Numbered from the stretch's first letter, positions 11,261 through 23,828 are shown. The stretch is 64,000 nucleotides of DNA from Acanthacorydalis orientalis (GCA_034766995.1 CM068316.1:19673090-19737089); one strand, 5' to 3'. A program made the numbers and translations. The notes: generated from the sequence alone by a model not told the origin.

Positions 11261-12640
11261 ATATACACGATTGAGGTTTATTAATAATCATAAATAGTAG
11301 CATTCCTACAATAGAGGTATTTAGTGTTACACTAAGGAATTTATACGAATTTCCCAGTTTTATCTCTATTCTTCTAATAGATTAGGACGATTTATGTTTT
11401 TTACTTTTTTCTTTCAACGTGCAAATGAACTGAAAACCTAATGATTGAGTTGAAATACTATTCAAAGAATTATCTAAAACATTCTCATATCCGATATTTA
11501 TTTGGCATATTTTTTTACTATTTAACACTTTATAGCCCGGGAGGGGGAAAGGATGTTAAACATTTTTAATAAATATTTTTCGATTAATTGGAGATTCTTT
11601 TATCATAAACAAAATGAAAACTGCAAATTTGTCGGTTAGAAGAAAAAATATCTTAATTCAGATTAGCCATTAGAAATTTTACATTTATCTGATATATGGT
11701 GGAAAATCGTTGATAATATTCGGAGAAATATAAATCTCTTGATTGGAAACATAAAATTGGAAGAGGAAAATTTTGCAGAAATAACATTACTGTTCTGTGT
11801 GAAAAATTTCGAAAAAATCATTTGTGCAAAAACGGTTTCACATCTGTTACATTTTGTACTTGGACGTTGATCTCTTTCATTTGCTTTACAAATTACCGTT
11901 GACCATGATCTGATGATATTCTCTCCAGAAAATGGGGCATCTCTCGGTATGAATTTGAACTTCTTGTAGAAGATGCATTGGAGCAATTTTTTAAATAATA
12001 TGTGAAACTAATCTGAGTTTGTAGTCAGCAAGACTTATTCCTTACAGTAAATAACGTATGTGTTGTAGATTGTAATATGGAAAATATGGAAGAAAAGTTT
12101 TTTGTGCCATTTGATTGTCATTTTTTGAGCGGAAATATTTTTTTGAGAGGAAAAAATCTACTTCCCAATTAATCAAACAATGTCGCTGCACAACGAAATA
12201 TATTTTTTTGCAATACACGTGAAGAACTTAGAGTTTCGAAATTTTTTATACGTTTTCTTCCAATGATGAACATTTGGAAAAAAGATATTATTCAACCCAA
12301 TTCTCAAGTTTTTTTTTAGGTTTTCTAATGAAAGAAACGCGGTTTTTCTGATTTTTGGACGACTGTACTTTTTTTTAATGAAATAGAGAGTTATAGATTT
12401 AATCTCATTGGAAAGAGATTAGTGATCTTTAAATATATCATCTAAAAGATAGTGTTCTGAGATCATAGTTTTTTTGGAAAGCATCAAAGGATTCCTAGAT
12501 ACACGTCCGATTTTAAAAGGTTAAACATTATTCTAGTACCAAATTCACTCCCAAATTATTCTTATTTATTCATTTTTTTTCATATGTGCGAATTTAGAAA
12601 CAGTTTTAATGAAAAACATGTAAATTATCTAATGATTGGT
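11261..12640. other. Stretch with one unassigned minus-strand open frame
   Basis: The minus strand is open for 107 codons at 11663-11986, but the frame lacks an ATG near its start (it would use TTG) and the peptide is not recognised. A plus-strand 33-codon ORF (MENMEEKFFVPFDCHF onward) lies near 12077. Composition is slightly less AT-rich than the flanks, so a decayed element is possible. No TIR was found. Confidence 0.3.
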
Positions 12641-12644
12641 GTCA

Positions 12645-12700
<56 letters not shown>
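12640..12700. repeat. (TA)n array
   Basis: About 45 bp of near-pure TA with a few ATG/TATG interruptions abuts the GC-rich repeat at 12703. Confidence 0.9.
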
Positions 12701-12701
<1 letters not shown>

Positions 12702-12702
12702 A

Positions 12703-12785
12703 TTTATATACCAGGGGGCTTTTCTCACCAAAACACGGGCTCGCTTTGCTCGCCCACTCGTCAATTATAAGCATGCACATGTAAC
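12703..12785 (-). repeat. GC-rich dispersed repeat (GCGAGC family), copy 1
   Basis: Read on the minus strand it runs GCTTATAATTGACGAGTGGG, then CGAGCAAAGCGAGCCC, and ends in AAGCCCCCTGGTATATA. The first part matches 40100-40190 (GCTTATAATTGAGAAGTGGG with AGCGAGC) and the GCCCCCTGGT end matches 51880-51945. The family is not identified. It is non-coding and bounded by (TA)n at the CCCCCTGG end. Confidence 0.55.
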
Positions 12786-12812
12786 CGAATGAAACAATAA
12801 ACATATTAAATA

Positions 12813-12825
12813 AATAAGTCGACGT

Positions 12826-12883
<58 letters not shown>

Positions 12884-12899
12884 TTATCGTCGACTTATT
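12813..12899. repeat. (TA)n array with 12-bp inverted arms
   Basis: AATAAGTCGACG (12813-12824) and its exact reverse complement (12888-12899) bracket a (TA)n array of about 50 bp. The arrangement is the same as at 4313-4372. Confidence 0.8.
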
Positions 12900-13012
12900 G
12901 AGATATCTTCGAAAATGAAATAATTAAATTGATATAAAAAAAATAACAACTTACATTTATAGATTGAAATATTATAATCGTTCCAGTTTACTTTATAAAA
13001 TAAGTTTAGCTT

Positions 13013-13014
<2 letters not shown>

Positions 13015-13079
<65 letters not shown>
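13015..13079. repeat. (TA)n array
   Basis: An uninterrupted (TA)n of about 65 bp lies at the inner edge of the left arm of the inverted repeat. Confidence 0.95.
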
Positions 13080-13082
<3 letters not shown>

Positions 13083-13381
13083 CATGTGTATAAAAAATAA
13101 ATGAAGAAAATACTGTAGAAATAATGTCAATAAGGTTTTAAAAATTTAAATATTTTTGTAATAAAAATCGTATTTTATACCAAACTTCAGATTAATATTC
13201 TATCGGTATAAAAAACTTTAAATAAATTTTCAATGGCCATGTAGAAACATTTAGTATATGTTCTTGTAATTCAAAAAAATATTCAGACTTCAAAAAAAAA
13301 TTTTACAATTTAAATAAAATAAAATAAAAATTATCTTTAGCACATACAAACAATTATAAACACTTATTCACATATATTCTC

Positions 13382-13383
<2 letters not shown>

Positions 13384-13443
<60 letters not shown>
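13384..13443. repeat. (TA)n array
   Basis: An uninterrupted (TA)n of about 60 bp lies at the inner edge of the right arm of the inverted repeat. Confidence 0.95.
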
Positions 13444-13446
<3 letters not shown>

Positions 13447-13570
13447 TTAAGTTTATTTTGTAAAGTAATCTGGAATGTTTATAATATTTCAGTTTATAAA
13501 TGTAGATTATTATTTTCTTATATCAATTTCATTATTTCATTATTTCATTTTCGAAGATGTCTCATTATTA

Positions 13571-13911
13571 TCTGTTTTGTTTCCTAATTCTACATTATTT
13601 ATTTTTATTTCTAAGAAGGTTTTTGTTAATTGTAATTTTTCTTCACTTCCATTTTCTATTTTTTATATTCTATTTTATTCATTTCTATTGAAATATGTTA
13701 TCATATTTTCATTTTGGTTTACAGATTGCGCAAAAACTTTTATTAGCTATTAGTGCCAATATTTTAAAATTATAATCATTTATATACAACGGACAACACT
13801 TTCATATATTATTAAGTATTATTATTTATATATGACTTGTATAATACTGTATAATTATAAACAGTCAATTTATGGATGGATGAATGGTGGTATCCTTGGT
13901 AAACATCCAAA

Positions 13912-13916
<5 letters not shown>
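13571..13916. other. AT-rich stretch
   Basis: The long hydrophobic plus-strand ORF that begins in the inverted-repeat arm (13475-13753) is Phe/Ile/Ser-rich low complexity and has no support as a gene. Confidence 0.5.
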
Positions 13917-13978
<62 letters not shown>

Positions 13979-14023
13979 CACTATTTAAATAGTTATATAT
14001 AGTATATTGGTATTGTTATATTG

Positions 14024-14077
<54 letters not shown>
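13917..14077. repeat. (TA)n(GA)n and (TA)n arrays
   Basis: (TA)n passes into (GA)n at about 13917-13978, and a second (TA)n occupies 14028-14077. Confidence 0.9.
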
Positions 14078-14080
<3 letters not shown>

Positions 14081-16755
14081 ATAAATAAGAACAAACCGAT
14101 TAGTTATATTCAATATGTTCTCTAATGCAATTTTCTGAATATTTTTTAAGACCAATCAAAAAGTGTATTGAAACAACATATTCGTATGAAGAAATTTTAT
14201 TTGTTAGTTCTCAAAACTTTGATAAAAAAATAAATATGTCACAACAAATAATTACTTTTAAATAAAATATAATTTCATTTTTAAAATATTTAGATAATAT
14301 TATAAATATTATTTTAAATGTCAAATGTTTTAATGAAGTGGTAATTAATTATTGATATAGGAACGTAATTAAAGTTCAAATAAATCCAGACATTTTATGT
14401 TTCTCTTTTATCAAATATTTTTGATTTCAGCTATTATCGACAAATTTTCTTTTTTTTCTTAAAAATTACATTAAATTAATATAATTCCAATATATATATA
14501 TATATATATCAGCAGATTGATAATTTTTATATATGTAGATATTTTTAATCAAAATATATACAAATAATTTGTTAGAAATATGTATAATTTCACTGTTATA
14601 TTTTTCTTATACTTATATATCAATAAAAAAATGCCAAACAGCATACGGTTGTAATACAGTTTTGTATTATGAAAGTGGAAAGTTACTTTTAACAAGTTTA
14701 AATACTATGTAATACAGAGCCATCTAACCATACTGATGGTATATATTTATGTACGTACTAATATTATTTCAGACTCAAACCATTTAAGCAAGCAACTTAA
14801 ATGCTACAGAGGTCTAATAATCGGTTACATTATTCAAATTTAGAAATACTTTATGGAAAGGTACGCATTTGAAAACATTAATTAAAATAAAAATAAAAGA
14901 TAAATACAAGAATTTTTAATGATACTCCTATAAATATATCAAAATAAACATTCTAAAAAAAATATAAAGTAATATTCCTTTAATTTTTATAATTTATTAT
15001 TAATTATTATTTTCGCACCTAAACATTTAACACCCCGTTAAGAGTTTTATGATTAAAAAAATATTATTAATTTTTAATAAACTTAATTTTCTTAATTAAG
15101 TTGGTAATTAAATCTTAAATATTTAAAAATTTTAAAATATATTCATATAATAAAAAAATCTATATATATGTTTTGTTTTTCAAAATTAATCAGTATTCCT
15201 AAACTACCAGTTCGTAATACATTTTTAATGAAACATGAAATGCTTTAAAAATAATAATATTAAATGAAATCTTTAATATAAAAAAAATATCGAAAAAGTT
15301 GATTGTATTTATTTGATTAATATATTATTTGAGATTTTTATCTAAAATTTGTTGCTAAATACATAGATTCAGATAATTTTATCTAATGCAATTACATTTC
15401 TTTTTTACGTTGGTATATTTATACATAATTTTATTTCTTTCACTTATTTCATAATTTTGATAACATTTTCGTTACTAACGGGATACATATGTCTCACCAA
15501 ATTTCATATATTTCTGTAAAGGGAATACTTTACATAATGAACCCACTATAAGATATTAATGTGACAAAACTTCCCATGACTTTATCTTTTTTCCAAGATG
15601 TCGGAAAATTCTTGGACAATAATTTTGACCAATTTTAACTATCCCTTAATGGAATTAATTACCATTTACCGAAATTATTAAAGAAAAGTCGTATTGAAAG
15701 GATTAAAACACATTATTTTTATAATTTAAATAATTAAACAAATGATCAAAATTATACCTTTTCCATTTTGTAGTTAAATTTGGTTTTATTAACGAATCAT
15801 TCTCTAAATGCCAATTTTTTCATCAAAATTATTGAATAAGTTAATAATTTAATAATAATTATCGAACATTTTTGGAAAAAATTATAGCTTCTGGAAAATA
15901 ATTATTTTTTTAAGAAATGCTCTTTTCCGGTAAAAGAAACCGTATCAATCTTATTAGGATATTGTGGCTAAAATAAGATTAAAAAATACATTTTCCACAT
16001 ATCTTATTAACCATAATTTTTTTTCTGATCAATAACATTCAATTAATGATTATTATCGCAATACATATTTGACACTGTGATTAAAATTCACTTTCAAAAT
16101 GCATTATTTTTTGTACTTCAAACCCTTAAATTTTCTTATTAAAATTTTTCACTAGATGATTATTGATCATTTTTGATTTTGATTATACGTATTTCAATAG
16201 CTATCCTATTCTTTCCGAAGCCCTAAAGTAAAGAAAAATTATTTTTTTCTGTAATTTGGAGTTCTGTGAATGAAGGACTGTTATGGTTTATGCGGTGTGT
16301 GAAAAAAATATTTGTGAAAAAATAAAGTGTTTTAAATAATCGATTTGAGATAGAATAAAATTAATGTGTTACAAGTTTCAATACAATTTCAGATAAGAAA
16401 TACAGTTATAAATGACAAAGTAAATATATATAATGAGTACCAAATTGGGAAAAATGGTCGTACACTTTAAACTTGTATGATTCTTGATAATAAATTTCAT
16501 AACAATTTAAAGGCTTCATTAAATGAAAAATCAGTTATCAAAAATGTATTCATATTTATTTTAAAAATTAGTGCTAATGATTCATCTTACGTAGCAATTA
16601 ATTCATTTTCATCGCCAAATTATTATTTATAAGATATCTAACCAACAGTTAGCCTGCTTCATTAATATATAGTATTCTGTTTTTTACTTGTATATCATAT
16701 AATTTATAATTAATCATACAATTTATAATTAATAATTATATTTTGTATAGCAGTT
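14078..16755. other. AT-rich gene-free stretch
   Basis: 2.7 kb of A+T-rich sequence with a short (TA)n at 14491-14509. I see no TE end, no coding signature and no array. Confidence 0.5.
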
Positions 16756-17049
16756 ATGTATAATAGTATTATTAATTCTGATGGTTATTGGGAACATGGA
16801 TTGTCAACCTGTAAAATTATTATTTTACAACATTTTGTTCTATCATTCTATAGGCTATTAAGGAAGGATAATATTTATAAATATTTTATTTTTCGTGTAA
16901 TCCATGTGGTTAAATTTCGTTTAAAATTATACAGGATCATTCTGTTCACATATGGCCAATATTATTTGATTTTATTAATACATCTGTTATATTTATTTTT
17001 TTGTTACAATTATTGGATTCATATAAAATGGTTCGGGATTATGAAATAA
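16756..17049 (+). CDS. Unassigned 97-residue ORF, probably chance
   Basis: It starts with ATG (MYNSIINSDGYWEHG) and has a hydrophobic C-terminal half that could form membrane helices. The amino acid bias (Ile, Tyr, Phe, Leu) is what AT-rich non-coding sequence gives, and no splice or promoter context was found. It is listed only because it is one of the longest non-repeat ORFs with an ATG. Confidence 0.12.
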   Translation: MYNSIINSDGYWEHGLSTCKIIILQHFVLSFYRLLRKDNIYKYFIFRVIHVVKFRLKLYRIILFTYGQYYLILLIHLLYLFFCYNYWIHIKWFGIMK

Positions 17050-17062
17050 TTTATATATATAC

Positions 17063-17095
<33 letters not shown>

Positions 17096-17443
17096 TAAAT
17101 TAAAAGCTAGTATGATTTACAAAGAAAATCTAAAATTTTTGATAACGATACAATATTTTTTTAAAATATAGCTTTATATGAAAATATTAAATATTTATAT
17201 GAAATATATTTTCTTGTATAAAGTATTTACTCTACGATCATTTGTCAGAGGTAGGTCAATTAGTCGATAATAAGAGCCACATATAATAATTTTCATACAT
17301 TTTTGAATGTTTACGAGCCATAGAAAATGTTACTTTATAATTGTATTTATTAGCTTGTTAGAAAAATAATTGCGTGTTATTGATGTTTTTTAAGGATTGT
17401 CCATAACCGCAGAGTTATCTTAAACAACAGTTTTGACATATAA

Positions 17444-17485
<42 letters not shown>

Positions 17486-17532
17486 CATACATATATATGT
17501 TTGAAAAGATAATGTGAATTATCCATTGTGAA
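17050..17532. repeat. AT-rich stretch with two (TA)n arrays
   Basis: (TA)n arrays lie at about 17065-17091 and 17446-17481. A lone mariner-like end (TTAGAAAAATAATTGCG near 17358) may be a TIR scrap. Confidence 0.6.
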
Positions 17533-17796
17533 TTATCTATTTATCGTATATATATAAAGTTTAGGAAAATGGAAATGAAATGCAATATTGTCTCGGGTGT
17601 CGCACAGAGTAGCTTTGGGAACCGCATAAGGCTCTCGAGCCACAGTTTGTCCACTCTTGCCATATGTAATATCGATATGATAATCTAACCTACCCTGGAA
17701 ATGAACTGAATCGAAATTCTCTTTCCTTACTTTACCTAACTGGTTTGACTGCCTGACCTGATAATAATTTTTTCTTTTTTTTCCCAGTGGACCCAA
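17533..17796 (-). pseudogene. GC-richer 87-residue open frame, unknown
   Basis: The minus strand reads MGPLGKKRKNYYQVR, then FDSVHFQGRLDYHIDITY and GKSGQTVAREPYAVPKATLC. Local G+C is well above background and the residue mix (Gly, Arg, Pro, Asp) looks like real protein, unlike the Ile/Tyr/Phe-rich chance ORFs. I do not recognise it. It may be an exon or a fragment of a retroelement polyprotein. On the plus strand a pyrimidine run ending TTTCCCAG at 17786 would make a good acceptor, so either strand could be relevant. Confidence 0.3.
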
Positions 17797-17799
17797 TTT

Positions 17800-18785
17800 A
17801 CTTTAGTGGTTGTTAAATATCGTTTCAAGAAAAATCATTTAAGAATAAAGAGAAATGATATATAACTTTCAAGTGAATTATTCATTAATGCAATTTTGTT
17901 TTGGATAAATATCTGTCTCTAAATTTACTTTCACAAACGACTTTTATATTCTCCAGATAAAACAAAGAAACGTGTATTCAAAAATATTCAATACTTGATT
18001 ATACTGCATTATAATTGTTGCTTATATACACTCCTATGGAAATGACATCATATTCAGAACGTTGAGGCACAGAAAAATAATAATATTTATGAATATATCA
18101 CTCCAAGTTTGAGTGAAAAGTTCATTTGTGAAATTTGTCAAAACTTCAGTTATTATAAATTCAATTTTTTATAAATTTAAAATTATAAATATTGAATTTT
18201 AATGTATTTTTTAACAATCAATGATATATTTCAAAAATAAAACATTCAAAATAAAAATACATGTACATCAAAACAGACATGAAAATCTTCAAGCATATTG
18301 ACAGAAAATTTTCAGTAAGACGTAGTTATGAAATAATTATACCGTATATAATTATACCATACTGCCTTTACTGAACTTTTAATAATAAATAAAGAATTCA
18401 TAGGAGATGTACATAAAATGAAAATTACTAAAGAGAAAATGTTGTGTAACAGAGAAACTATTGTTAGCTACTGAGTAAAATATTAAAATACAGAAAATTG
18501 TTTCTTGCTATACTTGTCTTAGTAGAATTGAATTTTGTGAGATGTACAGAAAAGGAAATTAATTAATTATTTTGTGCTTGTGATTCATATTTAATAAATT
18601 ACAGGAACTGAATTTAGAAAGTAGTTACGTTACGAATTGTTGATTTATAAGAGTGAAAGTATATTTAAAAAATATTTTTATATTACTATATTCAATATAT
18701 ATTATTAATTACATTTAATTTAATATTTCTTATACTAAAAATGTAAAAAAAAGCCTGCATTTGATGCAGCATATGTATATATGTG

Positions 18786-18828
<43 letters not shown>
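17800..18828. other. AT-rich stretch ending in (TA)n
   Basis: Nothing recognised up to 18788. 18789-18830 is a (TA)n array that touches the mariner TIR at 18829. Confidence 0.5.
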
Positions 18829-18835
<7 letters not shown>

Positions 18836-19396
18836 TAATACGAAAATAATTGAGGTTTTTGTATTCTAAATTCTAATCTTATTTTTTTCAATGAAAGTGT
18901 CATTTCATCGTGTTCATGTTAATAACATTTTAAAGTTCATTTTTCGATCTGTATTTTGGTAACATCGACGTTGATTTTATTATTAATTTTGTTTTAAGCT
19001 GGGCTATTGAACTAAAGCCGGAAAAGAATAAAATAAGAGCAATTTTTTATACGAGATCAAAACGGGTTGCAAAATAGCAGAAACTGCTCATAAACTAAAC
19101 AATGCTTTTGGTATAGCTACTGTTAAGAAATGTATGATTCAATGGTGGTTTCAAAATTTCGTGTTGGGGACGGGAGCCTTGAAGATGAAGAAGGTCGTGG
19201 GAATTCTTCTTTAGTTCCTAACAATTAATTGAAGGCGATAGTTGAATCACAACTATGCACAATATTTCTAGAGCTTACACAAAAATTAGTCATCCAATAG
19301 TTTCGAACAACTTAAAACAGATAGTAAAATCAAAAGAAAGAAAAATGTATATGAATTTGAAGGTCATAAACCGCAATTATTTCCCCACCAACCCAA
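18829..19396 (+). mobile_element. Deleted mariner, DNA-binding-domain-only family, copy 4
   Basis: The left TIR (AAGGTTAATACGAAAATAAT) and right TIR (ATTATTTCCCCACCAACCCA) enclose 568 bp. The plus strand preserves scraps of the HTH region (KPEKNKIRAIFY, then SCWGREP-like frames) and the family tail just before the right TIR. Both ends touch (TA)n. Heavily decayed. Confidence 0.85.
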
Positions 19397-20049
19397 TATA
19401 TATATATATATATAATGTTAATATAAATTTATTATTTATTATAGAAATACAATAAACTTTTTATCTACCTATTTTGTACGAAAATGTCAAATTAAAACAC
19501 ATTTTTTTATACAATAAAGAAGAAATAATTATATTTTTTCTTTGCCATGTAACGAATTTACTAGACAATTCGTTTTTGAAATTAATATGAAAAGTATTTA
19601 AAAATGATTTACAACAAGGTTCAATATATATATTTATATATTTTATAGACCTGTAGAATACTTAATATTTTAACCTTAAATAAATTGAATTTTTTTAAAT
19701 TTAAAAAGTGATACGATCGTGTTATAACTTTTTATAATGATCTTGTTGCACTTTTTAAAATGATAACGTCAGAGACGAACATTTTATTGAAAAAAATAAT
19801 TAATGATTGAGCTTAAGTTTATTTGATCTATATAGTATAAAATGTTTAAATAATATTTGTTTTATATCAAATTATTAAATGATAAAATATCTATATTGAA
19901 GATTTGGAATGTATGAAAGTCAATGTATCTACACTACCGAAATTAAAATTGTAAGGTTAAAATAAATGTTTAAGTGCAATTAGCAATAAAATTTTACCAA
20001 ATTTAAAAACCTGTAACAAATAAAAAGCATAGCTGACGTATTATAGTAA

Positions 20050-20051
<2 letters not shown>
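19397..20051. other. AT-rich gene-free stretch
   Basis: Nothing recognised. Confidence 0.5.

Positions 20052-20090
<39 letters not shown>
20052..20090. repeat. (TA)n array
   Basis: About 35 bp of TA lies against the left TIR of the mariner at 20091. Confidence 0.9.
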
Positions 20091-21240
20091 GGAGGTTGCA
20101 TTGAAATCCGCTGTTCACGTGTAGATGACCTAGGTGCGTATGTTGTGGGTAATGAAAGATATCTCTTATGACATTTGAAGTGTAAACATTTTCCACTAAA
20201 ATTCAGTCATTAGACGCCGTCTTTTACTTACACAAGAGCTTTTCTATAATCGAATTAAAATGGAAAGCGATAAGTTGTTTTTCCGATGTGTACTTCCATA
20301 CTACTTTGATTTGAAAAAGTGCAAATGAAGTTCATCGATTACATGCGAAAACGTAGTTCTATTGGAAAAAAAACCCTACCACTCCAACATCACCCAAACA
20401 CTCAAAGAATTGGCTCAACATCTCAAAGTCGATTAATCAACTATTTCATGACAGTTACAAGCCATGGGAAAGATTCATAAAGAAGGGAGATGGCTGCTAC
20501 ATGAATTGACCGAAAATTCCATTGCTAGTCGTTTAAACATCTCGATTTCTTTGCTTGCAAGGCATAAAAAGAAGAGTTTTTTGTTGCATATCGTGACCGG
20601 TGATGAAAAATGGATCTATTTATATCCTTTCCTATCTATTTATATCCTACTATCTATCCTGGCCAACCATCAACGTCGACACCAAAGCGAAACATCCTCA
20701 GTCACAAAGCTATGCTCACTATTTGGTGGAATATGGAGGGTGTCGTGTATTATGAACTATTGAAACCGAAGGAAACAATCACCACCAAAGGGTATCGACA
20801 AAAATTGGAGCGTTTGAATAATAATTTGAAGCAAAAACGAACATCAATTGCATTAAATCGCCGAAAAATGATTTTTCTCCATGACAACGCTCGGCTCCAT
20901 GTCGCTATAATCGTGAAACAAACACTTATGGAGCTCGAATGGGAGATTTTCCTGCACCCGGACTTGCCCAAAGATATTATCATCTGTTTCGATCAATGCA
21001 ACATTCTTTGGAAGATACACACATTTCTATAACTACGGAGAAGTCGAAGATTGTGTTGCTTAATGGATTGTCTCAAAAGACAGACCATTATTTCGTCGCG
21101 GAATTCAACTTCTGTTAGAAAAGTGGGAAAAATGTATAACTTTCAAAAGCAAATACTTTGACTAATGTATTCACACATGTTATTATTGAAATATATGCTC
21201 AAAAAATCACAAAAAACAGCGGATTTCAATGCAACTTTCT
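20091..21240 (+). mobile_element. Mauritiana/rosa-like mariner relic, near full length
   Basis: Both ends carry the TIR TTGCATTGAAATCCGCTGTT (direct near 20095, inverted near 21215). The plus strand reads through the transposase in shifting frames: a damaged N-terminus (MESDK), MGKIHKEGRWLLHELTENSI with LNISISLLARHKKKSF, VTGDEKW (first catalytic Asp), WNMEGVVYYELLKPKETI, FLHDNARLHVA (second Asp), and after a one-base shift YYHLFRSMQHSLEDTH next to the third Asp. Part of the first HTH region is deleted and a short pyrimidine-rich insertion follows KWIY. At 1.15 kb it is slightly shorter than a typical 1.3-kb mariner. Not functional. Confidence 0.85.
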
Positions 21241-21274
21241 CATATATACACATATAGGTAGGATTGTTGTGCGT

Positions 21275-21282
21275 GTGTGTGT

Positions 21283-21320
<38 letters not shown>
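21275..21320. repeat. (GT)n(TA)n array
   Basis: A short GTGTGT run passes into (TA)n downstream of the mariner. Confidence 0.9.
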
Positions 21321-21322
<2 letters not shown>

Positions 21323-21563
21323 AGATTATTTTATATAGATTTATTCATAAAAAGAACAAAAGAGCATGTAGGAGAATGTAAAAAGTATGGAATAAATACT
21401 TAAAGTGATTAAAATTTTCTCTGGTCAATTGAATTAGTAAGAAATATTACATAGTAATGGTTTTTTTTGGAGTTTTATTGACTAACAAATTGCAAAGAAT
21501 CAAATTGGTTGGTTTTTGTAGAATTAAATATTCAGAAGTGATTTGGAGGTGAGTTCTTAAGAT

Positions 21564-21659
<96 letters not shown>

Positions 21660-22311
21660 AAGTTAATAAATCTAGAACTATTTTGAAATTATATTTTTAT
21701 GCGAACGTGCAAAAAAACTTTTTAAATTCAGTAAAATTTTGAATTGTGGACGAAAACTATAACATCAGTGAGTTAGCCAAGAAATTAAAGTAACTTCTCA
21801 GTGTATAAATGGTTGTGCATAATCAAGTCTGGGATTGTATTAATTTCATAAACCTCAGTTTATGCACTCCTTTATTGTTGTACGTTTAGGTTGTATGGTT
21901 TCAGTGAATATGATTGAAAAATAGAAACATAAAAATAAAATGCATTATAAAAGATGTTTATAATAAATTTAATTACATAAATTATAATTAAATAAACTGC
22001 GTTCGAATTAATAAAAATATGAACATATGAACTAAATATAAACTAAGCAAATAAAAAGGTAATTGATTTTTAATATTTATTTCAATCATTCCTTTTTCTT
22101 AAATAGAAATTAACATGTAGTTTAAAATAATAATATCATGGTTAAAATTAATATGGATTTTAATCTGGAAAATTAATTTAGATTTTTTTCGATATTTTAT
22201 TTTTCTTTTTTTCGATATTTATTAAAAAAATAAATGAAATAGATTATGATTCCGTGGATATTTGAAAAACTAAAATTAATTTTCATCTAATTTTTATTAA
22301 ATACATATTTG

Positions 22312-22315
<4 letters not shown>
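21321..22315. repeat. AT-rich stretch with long (TA)n at 21566-21656
   Basis: The (TA)n array is about 90 bp and uninterrupted. The remaining sequence shows no gene. Confidence 0.7.
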
Positions 22316-22357
<42 letters not shown>

Positions 22358-22358
22358 T

Positions 22359-22417
<59 letters not shown>
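22316..22417. repeat. (TA)n array
   Basis: About 100 bp of TA with AAATT and ATG interruptions. It ends exactly where the truncated mariner at 22418 begins. Confidence 0.9.
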
Positions 22418-22421
<4 letters not shown>

Positions 22422-22655
22422 TTCGTGCAGGGGACGAAAGCCTTGAAGATGAAGAAAATCGCGGAAGTACTTTTTCAGTTTATAACGACCAACTTAAAGC
22501 GTTAATTGAATCAGAAACACATACAACAATTTGAGAGCTTGCACAAAAGTTAGGCGTTAGTTATCCTACAGTTCAGGACCACTAAAAATTACTTAAATTA
22601 AATAAGTATACGAATTTGAAGGTTATAAACCGCAATTATTTTTCTACCAACCTAA
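22418..22655 (+). mobile_element. Deleted mariner, DNA-binding-domain-only family, copy 5, 5'-truncated
   Basis: The sequence begins inside the HTH coding region ([16 protein letters not shown], then [19 protein letters not shown], a stop, and ELAQKLGVSYPTVQDH), runs through the family tail and ends in the right TIR (ATTATTTTTCTACCAACCTA). The left half is replaced by a (TA)n array. Coding similarity is good but a TGA sits in the second HTH. Confidence 0.85.
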
Positions 22656-23160
22656 GAAATACTCCTGAATTTTTGTAAATATACCAAATTTTCTATACAG
22701 AAGAAAAGCATTGGTGAAATGGAACGAAAATTAATTACTTAAATTTGAGAAGTTGCCAAGAGCGAGCAAAACGAAAAATAAGAATGTATCAAAGGATTTT
22801 TCTGGAAAATGTGGAGTATAATAAATAAATCTGACACGAATAAAGCTCGATTTATAAATTAGCTGTATTGTGTCTGGGTTAAGTTCGGAATTATTATCCC
22901 ATTCCAGACGGAAGATTTCTTATAAAATGATGCCCAGGGGCCAGAATTTTTTAACATATTTATGTTGAAAATTTAGAAAAGAAGAAATATTTGGTAAGTG
23001 ATAAATTAATATCGTAGACATTTTTCGTACAAATCATATGACAACGCACCATGTATGTTGTTGACTCTTCATCATAATTATATTACGAAGGACCGATGAC
23101 ACACTATATGTGTCGTACACATAAAAAAGGAAAAAACATAATTAAAGTGGAAAACAATAC
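22656..23160. other. Unassigned stretch
   Basis: Slightly GC-richer around 22860-22960 (CCATTCCAGACGGAAG, GATGCCCAGGGGCC) but not identified. Confidence 0.4.
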
Positions 23161-23530
23161 TTATTTCCAAGATATTAAATAAACATTTTTTTCTAAATCA
23201 CTATCATATGTCCATCCTTCAATATATTCATTATGTTTCAAGGATTCAACTATATTTTGAATTTTAAATTCACTTTCACTTTCATCATCAGTTCTGTAAT
23301 TAGTTTCTTCACTTGTTCTACTAAATTCATTATCTCTTATTTTGAAACTTATATTTATATGGTCCTCACATACCATACTCATGATACTCTGATACTCATG
23401 ATACTCTGTAATCATTTTTCTATTTTTTTCTGTTACTTTAAAAGAAAAAATCATCTATCTCATCGTCATTGTTCATTTTTTGCAGTCTTCAAGGTTCTGG
23501 TAGTGTATTACTCATTTTTAGGTCTTAGCT
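23161..23530 (-). pseudogene. Acidic degraded open frame, unknown
   Basis: The minus strand has MNNDDEIDDFFF near 23480, a frameshift, then an open frame down to 23161 containing TSEETNYRTDDESESEFK and NEYIEGWTYDSDLEKNVY. An acidic N-terminal stretch like this is common in DNA transposases (piggyBac and others) and in many other proteins, so no assignment is made. A 17-bp tandem duplication (ATACTCATGATACTCTG, 23376-23408) has shifted the frame. Confidence 0.25.
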
Positions 23531-23759
23531 TGAAACCAATATAAATTTTATTTTTTATACATCTTTAACTTCTAGCCTATTTCAAAACGATCTTATATTT
23601 ATGTCTAGTTCTTTATTACTAACTGATAATATTAATTCATGATCATGACACACACGATCACGTCAATCGTCTTTTTAGCTAGATACAGCATTACACACCT
23701 GATGTGTAATATGTCTCGAATGAGTTAAAATATTTTTTTAAATATAAAAATTAAATAAC

Positions 23760-23782
23760 AGTATATATACTTGCATATATAC

Positions 23783-23828
<46 letters not shown>
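23760..23828. repeat. (TA)n array with ATAC interruptions
   Basis: About 65 bp of mixed (TA)n and ATATAC. Confidence 0.85.

Larger units (their letters stand above)
12894..13570. repeat. Long inverted repeat (about 125-bp arms) around (TA)n arrays
   Basis: The left arm (about 12894-13017) and right arm (about 13443-13570) are reverse complements with mismatches and small gaps. Matching landmarks are ATCTTCGAAAATGAAATAAT and GAAATATTATAA in the left arm, whose inverses occur in the right arm. A (TA)n array follows each arm inwards (13015-13079 and 13384-13443) and these can also pair, so the potential stem approaches 190 nt. The central 300 bp is unique AT-rich sequence. No transposase and no clear target duplication were seen. 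Confidence 0.75.

Noticed and set aside
13475..13753. 92-residue hydrophobic ORF
   Set aside because: Phe/Ile/Ser low complexity, partly within the inverted-repeat arm and without gene signals.
20750..20983. 77-residue minus-strand ORF
   Set aside because: Antisense shadow of the mariner transposase relic at 20091-21240.
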